From positions 27,319 to 91,318 of the forward strand of contig NZ_QFZZ01000001.1 of the NCBI RefSeq assembly GCF_005233515.1: DNA of 64,000 nucleotides, read 5' to 3'. Both the position numbers and the translations under genes were made by a program. Below are positions 24,781-32,200 of the stretch, one piece after another (the first letter of the stretch is position 1; each line of letters starts with the position of its first letter). The stretch is from Pseudomonas sp. CFBP13508. Its GTDB lineage: Bacteria; Pseudomonadota; Gammaproteobacteria; Pseudomonadales; Pseudomonadaceae. The notes beneath the pieces were generated by a model. That model saw only the letters and a list, made by a program, of their open reading frames with translations, had not been told where the DNA came from and did no database searches.

Positions 24781-25085
24781 GAAGCTCCTAACACATTTAA
24801 GGGAGGCTTCACCCTTTCGCTACCAAACGAAGGGTGGCGGCCATGCACAGGTTGGTAGACCGGGTGTTAGGATCCGGCGCGCCCTAGGACGCCCTATACA
24901 TGGCCACCGCAAATCCGAGACAGAAATCTCGACGGCAGATCTGTATATCTAACACTGCGGGCTACCAAACCCGATCACCTATTTCGGTGACCGACAAACG
25001 ATAGGACCCGCAGCCTAGACGCACAAGCCGGCGGATTCTGAAGTACCCGTAGGCAGCGGCGCAAGGCGTTGTAGGCTTTTTGGAG
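24781..25085 (-). promoter_or_regulatory. conserved structured leader upstream of DUF6124 (copy A)
   Basis: About 300 nt, highly similar over most of its length to 40909-41211, which precedes the other DUF6124 gene. On the minus strand the shared parts are: a TCACC/GGTGA stem (24975-24990); a CGGG-loop-CCCG hairpin with loop TTTGGTAG (24958-24973); GGTGGCCAT (24900-24908) facing ATGGCCGCCACC (24833-24844); an inner GCGTC-CTAG-GGCGC hairpin (24879-24892); GGT-CTACCA-ACC (24850-24861); and TTCG-TTTGGTAG-CGAA (24816-24831). Two loops are identical and complementary to the third. Stems differ between copies by compensating changes, supporting a folded RNA. Role unknown: cis-regulator or a mobile or structured repeat. 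Confidence 0.7.
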
Positions 25086-25196
25086 GAGAAATCGGTGTAA
25101 TTTAAACGTGCTTGCCAAGTCGTGTTTATGCGCTGTACGTGCCTGCTCATCTCACCTTTTCAGAATATCGGAGACCCGAATCTGTTTAGGCCGATC

Positions 25197-25442
25197 TCAA
25201 GGCCGTTGCGCCGTACGGATTACAAGTGACTTGCCGAGTGCAGCGGGAATCTTGTTATAGATCTCACCGCTTTCGATGAAAGCGATGTAGCCGTTTATCT
25301 TCCGTTGTAGCGCGAGCAGGTGCTCGGCTTGTAGGGTCTTATTGCCCCATTCTAGGTGGTCAGCGATGCCCAGGATGATGGCGCCACTGTCCGATTTGGG
25401 GATTCCCCACATATCGATAATGTTCGGGTCTGTTAAGGACAC
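25197..25442 (-). CDS. DUF6572-like protein, C-terminally truncated paralogue
   Basis: An 81-residue protein from a GTG at 25442 (GGAGG and AGGATCC lie upstream). It shares with the neighbour at 25552 the phrases ADHLEWGNKTLQAEHLLALQ and INGYIAFIESGEIYN. It ends soon after, lacking the last ~40 residues present there (the YELPEQGETFVDRVTEVLK region). It is probably a duplicated copy cut short. Together with the full-length copy and the nuclease-domain gene upstream it looks like an immunity-type cassette (inference). Extension to a TTG at 25475 is possible. Confidence 0.65.
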   Translation of the reverse strand: MSLTDPNIIDMWGIPKSDSGAIILGIADHLEWGNKTLQAEHLLALQRKINGYIAFIESGEIYNKIPAALGKSLVIRTAQRP

Positions 25443-25551
25443 TGCGGATCCTTGGCCTCCAGCCGGTTTGTTCAATCCCTCTGAGGGAACCGAGCTACAG
25501 CTCTGTGGCTTGCCGCCCTTTGCTTTGCTTTAGCTCTACTAGCTCACACGC

Positions 25552-25905
25552 CTAGTGTCGAACAGCAAAGTCGTCCTTAAGCACAAATTCCATTCCGATG
25601 CCTACGCCTTTGAGTACCTCGGTCACGCGGTCGACAAAGGTTTCACCTTGCTCAGGTAGCTCATATAAACCATTGATGCGAATTTTCGGATTCTTGCCCT
25701 TGGCTGGCGGATAGCTTTCCAGCAGTTCGCCGCTCTCGATGAAGGCGATGTAGGTATTGATCTTCTCCTGTAGCAACAACAGGTGTTCACCCTGTTGGGC
25801 TTTGTCGCCCCATTCCAAGTGATCAGTGATGACGAGTACGACATTGTCGGGTTCCCACTCGGGTACTGCGATGATGTCGACGACTTTGGTTTCGGTGATG
25901 GACAT
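25552..25905 (-). CDS. DUF6572-family protein, candidate immunity protein
   Basis: A 117-residue soluble protein. Visible blocks: VVDIIAVPEWEPDNVVLVITDHLEWGD, EHLLLLQEKINTYIAFIESGEL and GETFVDRVTEVLKGVGIGMEF. I recognise this as the DUF6572 pattern, small proteins often next to secreted polymorphic toxins. It begins 10 bp after a PD-(D/E)xK nuclease-domain gene, with GGGAGC before the ATG. Position directly behind a toxin domain is the normal place for an immunity gene; that role is inferred, not shown. Confidence 0.75.
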   Translation of the reverse strand: MSITETKVVDIIAVPEWEPDNVVLVITDHLEWGDKAQQGEHLLLLQEKINTYIAFIESGELLESYPPAKGKNPKIRINGLYELPEQGETFVDRVTEVLKGVGIGMEFVLKDDFAVRH

Positions 25906-25915
25906 GTCTGCTCCC

Positions 25916-26335
25916 TCAGAGGGTCGGGTCAGGTCGAATGATGTCGACTCTGGTGGGTGGGATTCGGGTGCCTCCGGTGAAGCCGGGTTTACCTTTGCCG
26001 ACGGCGGTTGCGCCGGTCTTTTCTATTTCTGGAAAGCCCAATTTCTGATTGCGCGTCAGTGGCGCTGTTTCCGAAGATTTGCATTCGACGCAGGAGATGT
26101 TGCCGTCCGCATCGCGGCCCATCATATCAATGCGCGTGCGGGTTAGATCCCCGATGGCGTCTTCGAATTGGTGGAGGGTTTGTTGCTTAATTTCGACCGT
26201 GAGGATGGAGGTCCTGAACTTGCATTTCGGATGCAGCCATGGGGAGCGTGCTTGGAAATTGGCAACTCGGTAAGGGCCTTGATGCTGAACGTCACCGAGC
26301 CTTACCGATGCCATTGATATTCGTATTGGAACCAT
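25916..26335 (-). CDS. orphan PD-(D/E)xK nuclease domain, polymorphic-toxin C-terminus
   Basis: A 139-residue ORF. Residues ~60-135 carry the toxin-tip pattern RTRIDMMGRDADGNISCVEC followed by KSSETAPLTRNQKLGFPEI and GKGKPGFTGGTRIPPTRVDII. The Asp of RID and the ECK form a D...E-x-K nuclease core. Equivalent domains sit at the C-terminus of large Rhs, hemagglutinin-like or VgrG-type toxins. Here there is no delivery region, and the first ~50 residues are unlike the family, so it may be a cassette remnant. The start ATG (26335) shares its A with the stop of the preceding small gene. DUF6572 follows as a possible immunity gene. Confidence 0.65.
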   Translation of the reverse strand: MVPIRISMASVRLGDVQHQGPYRVANFQARSPWLHPKCKFRTSILTVEIKQQTLHQFEDAIGDLTRTRIDMMGRDADGNISCVECKSSETAPLTRNQKLGFPEIEKTGATAVGKGKPGFTGGTRIPPTRVDIIRPDPTL

Positions 26336-26544
26336 CAGTCGGGTGCCATCAGTAAGGCCAGAGTTATTTTGATAAACCCTTCATTCCTATCACACGTGTC
26401 CAATACATCCCTAACGTTATTAGCTACTTCTGCACTACCGCGTTGCTCTACCCATTTTGAAAGCTCCAGTATCGCCGCTTCTAGCGCTAACTGGTTTTCG
26501 TTGATTTTAAAAAGTAGGCTCGGCAAAAGATCTGGATTAGGCAT
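26335..26544 (-). CDS. small helical protein of unknown function
   Basis: A 69-residue soluble, probably helical protein: MPNPDLLPSLLFKINENQLA, then LELSKWVEQRGSAEVANNVRD and NEGFIKITLALLMAPD. It overlaps the upstream 64-residue gene by 8 bp and the downstream nuclease-domain gene by one base (TGATG arrangement), so the three are translationally coupled. I have seen similar short Pseudomonas proteins but know no function. An adaptor or regulatory role in the cassette is conceivable. Confidence 0.65.
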   Translation of the reverse strand: MPNPDLLPSLLFKINENQLALEAAILELSKWVEQRGSAEVANNVRDVLDTCDRNEGFIKITLALLMAPD

Positions 26545-26731
26545 GAGGTCGACTCCGTTCGAATTGCAGCGTGGCTGTTTTTGAGTATGGTGAAGAACCG
26601 GTAACTCTGGAACTGTAATAACTACTAGTTTTTAAGTCGTTTTCATTCGAAGCGTTATTCAAGAAAAGCATATCCAATTTGTCGATCATCCCGCACGTTC
26701 GCGCTAACAACTGATTCCTTTGCAATGTCAT
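26537..26731 (-). CDS. small protein, first gene of the compact toxin-like operon
   Basis: A 64-residue ORF: MTLQRNQLLARTCGMIDKLD, then a low-complexity middle (SYYSSRVTGSSPYSKTATLQ) ending FERSRPHA. The overlap with the next gene and uniform strand support coding; there is no strong Shine-Dalgarno. It lies in a locally AT-richer stretch (25.2-26.8 kb), suggesting acquisition. Function unknown. Confidence 0.55.
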   Translation of the reverse strand: MTLQRNQLLARTCGMIDKLDMLFLNNASNENDLKTSSYYSSRVTGSSPYSKTATLQFERSRPHA

Positions 26732-26803
26732 GTTTTTTGGGGTGAATCATTGAACACACCTTTGCGTTGGGCTTGATGAAAACGGTGCTGCGGCTTGGGC
26801 AAT

Positions 26804-26825
26804 CGCGAGCAGGCTCACTCCTGCA
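26804..26825. repeat. degenerate single REP
   Basis: CGCGAGCAGGCTCACTCCTGCA differs from the REP consensus at two or three positions. It lies in the 160-bp gap between the islet and the receiver-domain gene, at the right edge of the islet. Nothing else is visible in that gap. Confidence 0.6.
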
Positions 26826-26890
26826 TAGGGTTGTGGTGGGTCAATGGGATAAATCCAGGCGACACGCAATTCAATCCGCTGACGGCCTCA

Positions 26891-27271
26891 TCAAGTATTT
26901 CCGGATCTACGCAGTGCAACCTCAACCCAGGCAACTAACTCGTCCGCCGCAAAGGGTTTACGCAGGCAGGCAACGACATCAGTCGCTCGGGACTTGTCGC
27001 AAGGCAAATCTCCGTGATGCGCCGACACGAAAATCACCGGCATCCTCCAGCCTTGCGCCCGCAGTGCATCCAGCATCTGCAAACCACTCATGCCCGGCAT
27101 CTGCATATCGGAAATCAGACAATCAGTCTGCGCCGGCCCGTCCGAGTCAAGGTAGTCCGCTGGCGCCGCATAGCAGAACACCTGATACCCCGACGCTCGC
27201 AGCAGGCTGCTCAGCGATGTGCGCATTGCCTCGTCGTCGTCCACTACCGCAATGACATGCGTCTTGTACAT
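26891..27271 (-). CDS. single-domain response regulator (receiver only)
   Basis: A 126-residue receiver domain: acidic pair in IAVVDDDEAMRTSL (~8-21), phospho-acceptor Asp in DCLISDMQMPGMSGLQML (~55), Ser in VIFVSAHHGD (~82) and Lys-Pro in VACLRKPFAADEL (~104). There is no output domain, so it may shuttle phosphate or inhibit a partner. The sequence is of the FixJ/NarL receiver type, resembling the regulator at 28577. It lies downstream of the GlxA-like gene on the same strand. The giant hybrid kinase at 29292 is a plausible partner. Start ATG 27271 after GGGAGC. Confidence 0.88.
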   Translation of the reverse strand: MYKTHVIAVVDDDEAMRTSLSSLLRASGYQVFCYAAPADYLDSDGPAQTDCLISDMQMPGMSGLQMLDALRAQGWRMPVIFVSAHHGDLPCDKSRATDVVACLRKPFAADELVAWVEVALRRSGNT

Positions 27272-27368
27272 AACGCTCCCGGGCCGGGCGGCCGAGCTTG
27301 GTGACTCCTGTCGTTCTTGCACCATACGCTGATGGCCAGCGGGCAAAACTATACGTAGGTATAGCGGT

Positions 27369-28373
27369 TCAACCATCGCGGCTGAAGCGACTGCGGTACT
27401 CGCGCGGGGAGATCGACAGGTGGCGCTGGAAGCAGGCGCGCAGGCGTTCTTCATCGTTGAAGCCGCAGAGGCGGGCGATTCGTTCGATTTTGTGCGGGGA
27501 GTTTTCCAGCAGGCGTTTGGCCGCTTCGAGCCGGAACAGCTCGAGCGCTTTCGACGGTGTGCGCCCGGTGCGCGCTTTATAGACCCGCGTGAAGTTGCGC
27601 AGGCTCATTGCGGCTTGCTCGGCGAGGCGCTCCACCGTCAGATTCGGATCGCCGAGGCGCTCCATGAGCCAAAGGTGCAGATCATCGAACATTGCAGCGT
27701 CCTGCGCCTGCGATTGCAGCAGCGTGCTGTATTGCGCCTGGCCGCCGGGGCGTTTGATGTACACCACCAATTCCCGCGCGACTTGCAACGTCACTTCACG
27801 GCCGTAATCGGCCTCGACCAGCGCCAGCGCCAGATCGATCCCGGCGGTGACTCCGGCCGAGGTCCAGACCTTGCCTTGCTGAATGAAGATCGCGTCGGCA
27901 TCTACCTCGACCGCTGGAAAGCGATCGCGCAAAGCGTCGCACATCGCCCAGTGAGTGGCAGCGCGGCGGGCGTCGAGCAATCCGGCCTGAGCCAGCAGAA
28001 ACGCACCACTGCACACCGAGACCACGCGGCGGGCGAGGTGAGCATGGTCCTGCAGCCAGTCGCTCAGTTCGCGGTGCTTCTCAAGGGTCTGGCAGATGTC
28101 AGGGGCGCCGGGCACGACCAGCGTGTCCAGCGCGGCGGTGTCGAGCGTGGTTAGCGCTTGGGTGTCGATGGCCAGCCCTTCGACGGTCTGGATCAAGCCG
28201 CCGCTGAGGCTGGCGGTGTGCAGTTGATAACCGGGCTGCCCGCGCTCGGCCATGGCTTTGCTCGCGGCCCAGAACACGGTCTGCGCACCGCTGAGATCGA
28301 GCAGGCTCAGGCGTGGGTAGGCGATAAACACCACGTCGCGCGGGGCCGATGGAAAAGAGGAATGGTTGGACAT
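27369..28373 (-). CDS. GlxA-type transcriptional regulator (DJ-1/PfpI plus AraC)
   Basis: A 334-residue regulator. Residues ~10-185 are a DJ-1/PfpI-like amidotransferase fold (RDVVFIAYPRLSLLDLSGAQ, LDTLVVPGAPDI, then RRVVSVCSGAFLLAQAGLL with the nucleophile-elbow Cys). Residues ~230-325 are the AraC DNA-binding domain (LTVERLAEQAAMSLRNFTRVY; RIARLCGFNDEERLRACFQ; SPREYRSRF). Such proteins sense amine or arginine/choline-type metabolites in Pseudomonas (ArgR, GbdR, CdhR relatives), but the ligand here is unknown. Divergent from the FixJ-like regulator at 28577. The frame extends to 28454, but ATG 28373 begins the fold. Confidence 0.9.
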   Translation of the reverse strand: MSNHSSFPSAPRDVVFIAYPRLSLLDLSGAQTVFWAASKAMAERGQPGYQLHTASLSGGLIQTVEGLAIDTQALTTLDTAALDTLVVPGAPDICQTLEKHRELSDWLQDHAHLARRVVSVCSGAFLLAQAGLLDARRAATHWAMCDALRDRFPAVEVDADAIFIQQGKVWTSAGVTAGIDLALALVEADYGREVTLQVARELVVYIKRPGGQAQYSTLLQSQAQDAAMFDDLHLWLMERLGDPNLTVERLAEQAAMSLRNFTRVYKARTGRTPSKALELFRLEAAKRLLENSPHKIERIARLCGFNDEERLRACFQRHLSISPREYRSRFSRDG

Positions 28374-28576
28374 CGCGGGCCTGCCTGTTTGCATCGCTAA
28401 AGGCGGGACTGCCTCGGCCTGGCCGATTTTCAGGGGTTTCTGGCCGGCCGGCAATGGCGCTGACTGTTAGCCTGATCGCTGAACGTCCGGCCGGCCGGTT
28501 GCTGGATGCGGTGGCCATCCTGAACTAGATTTATTGACCAGCCCAATGCGTGCTGCGATCTCGCCGAGGAGACACA

Positions 28577-29248
28577 ATGACCTTGTGGTCGCATTCCAGC
28601 CCTGCGCAAAGTCCCGGCGTGCTCGGCGAGCCAGTGGTGTACGTGGTCGATGACGATGCCTCGATGCGCCAGGCCCTCGACAGCTTGCTGCGCTCGATCG
28701 GCCTGCAGGTGCAAACCTTCGACAGCGCCGGAGATTTTCTCGCGCAAGCGCAACGTGAGGTACCCGGTTGCCTGGTGCTCGACGTGCGCCTGCGCGGCGA
28801 AAGTGGCCTGACGTTTCAGGAACAGATGGAAAAAAACGGCTTGCGCATCCCCGTGGTGTTCATGACCGGCCACGGCGACATCGCCATGAGCGTCAAGGCG
28901 ATGAAGGCCGGCGCGGTGGATTTTCTGGCCAAGCCGTTCCGTGATCAGGACATGCTCGACGCCGTGGCCAGTGCGTTGGCTCGCGACCGTGCGCGGCTAG
29001 CAGCCGAACACTCCGGCGCCGTTTTGTGTCGGGCTTACCAAACCCTGACCGCACGTGAGCGCGAAGTGCTCGGCTTCGTCATTGCCGGGCTGATGAACAA
29101 ACAGATTGCCGGACAGCTCAACCTCAGCGAGGTCACGGTCAAGGTCCACCGTGGCCAGGTCATGCGCAAAATGGCCGCACGTTCAGTGGCCGATCTGGTG
29201 CGTATCGCAGAAGCGCTGGGCATCGAGCCTGTCCAGCGCAACCCCTGA
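28577..29248 (+). CDS. FixJ/NarL-type response regulator
   Basis: A 223-residue two-domain regulator. Receiver domain ~20-135: VVYVVDDDASMRQALDSL, phospho-acceptor Asp in CLVLDVRLRGESGLTF (~70), Thr in VVFMTGHGDIAMSVKAMKAG and Lys in FLAKPFRDQD. The output domain ~155-220 is a LuxR-type HTH (LTAREREVLGFVIAGLMNKQ, LSEVTVKVHRGQVMRKM). GAGGAG lies five bases before the ATG. The giant sensor kinase gene follows by 43 bp on the same strand; they almost certainly form a two-component system. Confidence 0.93.
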   Translation: MTLWSHSSPAQSPGVLGEPVVYVVDDDASMRQALDSLLRSIGLQVQTFDSAGDFLAQAQREVPGCLVLDVRLRGESGLTFQEQMEKNGLRIPVVFMTGHGDIAMSVKAMKAGAVDFLAKPFRDQDMLDAVASALARDRARLAAEHSGAVLCRAYQTLTAREREVLGFVIAGLMNKQIAGQLNLSEVTVKVHRGQVMRKMAARSVADLVRIAEALGIEPVQRNP

Positions 29249-29291
29249 GCGCTGGCGAAGTGCAACTCACCGTGCGGCAAAAACCTGAGCA

Positions 29292-32200
29292 GTGTCGACG
29301 CAGATGGCCAGCAGAAAACAGATTTTGTGGGAGGACGGCGAGCGGGTGCTGTCCCGTGAGCGCGGTTCGAATGATGGCAGCTTACTGGCGGTGCGTCCGG
29401 CGCTGGGCCAGCCATTGCCGAGCACCCTGGAGCGTCTTGCGCATGAATACAGCCTCAGGAACGACCTCAATCCTGCCTGGGCGTTGCAGCCGACAGCTTT
29501 GGAGCGTACGGGCACCCGAGTTCGTCTGCTGTTCGACGATCCGGGCGGCGAGCCGTTGTCGCGATTGCTGGTCGCCCCGCTGGATATTGAAACCTGCCTG
29601 GAATTGGCCACGAACATCGCCAAGGCACTGGGCCATATGCATCAGCGTGGCCTGGTGCACAAAGACCTGAAACCGCAGCATGTCTTTGTCCATTGCCATG
29701 ATGGGCAGGCGCGGCTGACCGGCTTCGGCCTGGCCACGCGTTTGCCACGGGAGCGGCAAGCGCCCACGCCACCGGAATCTATCGCCGGGACGCTGGCTTA
29801 CATGGCGCCGGAACAAACCGGGCGGATGAATCGTTCGATCGATTCGCGTAGTGATCTGTATGCCTTTGGCGTGACGCTTTACCAGATGCTCACCGGCTCG
29901 CTGCCGTTCAGTGCAAATGACCCGACGGAGTGGGTGCATTGCCATATCGCGCGGCTGCCAATGCCCGTGTGTGAACGGGTGGCGACGGTGCCGCCGATGT
30001 TCTCGCGACTGGTCATGAAACTGCTGGCGAAAACGGCCGAGGAACGCTATCAGAGCGCAGCCGGTGTCGAGCATGACTTGCGCCGTTGCCTCGATGACTG
30101 GCGCCGTATGCGGCAGATCGAGACGTTTACGCTGAACGAGCAGGGCGCCTGCGAGCGCTTGCTGATTCCGGAAAAACTCTACGGCCGCGAACACGAAGTG
30201 CAAACGTTGATCGATGCCTTCGCCAACGTGGTGCAGACAGGCGCGCCGACACTGGTGCTGGTATCCGGCTATTCCGGCATCGGCAAATCGTCGGTGGTCA
30301 GTGAACTGCACAAGGTGCTGGTGCCGTCGCGTGGCTTGTTCGCCGCCGGCAAGTTCGACCAGTACCAGCGCGACGTGCCTTATTCGACCCTGGTTCAGGC
30401 CTTTCAGGGGCTGGTGCGGACGCTATTGGGCAAGCGCACCGACGTACTGGCGGGCTGGCGCGAAGCACTGTTGCGGGCACTGGAAGCGAATGCGCGGTTG
30501 ATCACCGATCTGATCCCCGAACTCAAGCTGATCATCGGCGAGCCGCCGCCCGTGCCTGAGTTGGAGCCGCAACAGGCGCAGCAGCGGTTCCTTCAGGTCT
30601 TGCAGCGTTTTATCGGCGTGTTCGCTCAGGCCGAGCATCCGTTGGCGCTGTTTCTTGACGACCTGCAATGGCTCGACGCGGCCACCCTTGATCTGCTCGA
30701 AGATTTGCTCAGTCGCGCAGAGACTCCTCATCTGCTGCTGGTCGGTGCTTATCGCGACAACGAGGTAGATGGCGATCACCCACTCAGCCGCACACTCAAG
30801 ACCCTGCGTCACGCCGGCGTACACATTGACGAAATTCGTCTGGCTCCACTGGCTGGCGTGCACATCGAACAACTGATCAGCGAATCACTGCGCTGCCCGC
30901 CGGCGAGCATTGTCGGGCTGGCGCGGCTGGTACTGGACAAGACCGCTGGCAATCCGTTCTTCGTCATCCAGTTTCTGCACGCCCTGGCCGAGGAGAAGCT
31001 GCTGACATACGAGCCTGCGCGCCAGCGCTGGCGTTGGGATGTGCACCTGATCAACGGCAAGGACTACACCGACAATGTCGTCGATTTGATGGTCGGCAAA
31101 CTGGCGCGGCTGCCCCAGGAAACCCGCCAGGCGCTGCAACAACTGGCCTGCCTGGGCAACGTCGCACGTCTCGACACGCTGGCCACAGTCCTTGATGTGC
31201 CGGTGCCTCACGCTCACTCCGCATTGTGGCCGGCGGTGCGGCTGGAGTTGGTCGAGCGTCAGGACGGTGCCTACAGGTTTGTGCATGATCGCATCCATGA
31301 GGCGGCGTATTCGCTGATCACTGAAACCGAACGGGCGCAAATGCACCTGCGCATCGGCCGGCTGCTGGCACTGCAAACCCAGGGGGAGCGGCGCGAGGAG
31401 GCGATCTTCGAGATTGTCGGCCAGCTCAATCGCGGTGCGCATCTGATCAGCCTGCGTGCCGAGCGCGAGCAGCTGGCCGAGTTCAACCTGCTCGCCGGCC
31501 AGCGAGCGAAGGCCTCGACCGCTTATACCTCAGCACTGACCTATCTGGGCGCCGGCGCAGAACTGTTGGGCGAGCAGGGTTATGACAGTCGGCATGAACT
31601 GGGTTTCGCTCTGGAGCTGAACCGTGCCGAGTGCGAATTTCTCACCGGCCAACTGCAGCTTGCCGACTCGCGCCTGGCGACATTGGCCGAGCGCGCCCTG
31701 ACCACCGTCGAGCGCGCGGCGGTGGCGTGCCTGCAGATGGATGTCTACTTGCTGCTTGATCGCAGTGACCGGGCGGTGACGGTGTGTCTGGCCTTTCTGC
31801 GTCAGGTCGGCATCGATTGGCCAGCGCGTCCGGACGATAGCCAGGTGCGCGACGAATACCAGCAGGTCTGGACCAACCTGCGCGGGCGCAGTATCGAGCA
31901 GATGATCGACTTGCCGCTGATGGAGGATCCTGCCGCGCGGGCCACCCTCGATGCGCTGGGCAAACTCTTCGCGCCGGCGGTGCAGTCGGATCTGAACCTC
32001 GCCAGCCTGACCATTTGCAAAGCGATCAGCCTGAGCCTGCAATATGGCAACTGCGACGCCTCCTGCCTGCTCTATGCCAACTTCGGGCGCGTGTCGGGGC
32101 CGCGTTTTGGCGACTATGCCGCTGGTTATCGATTTGGCCGTCTGGGCTGCGATCTGGTTGATCGGCGCGGGCTCACGCGTTATGAGGCGAGCACCTGGTT

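Noticed and set aside
24962..25150. 62-residue minus-strand ORF (begins MSRHVQRINTTWQARL)
   Set aside because: It lies inside the repeated DUF6124 leader. The matching stretch in copy B (40909-41030) is interrupted by a stop, so the conservation is of nucleotides or structure, not of protein.
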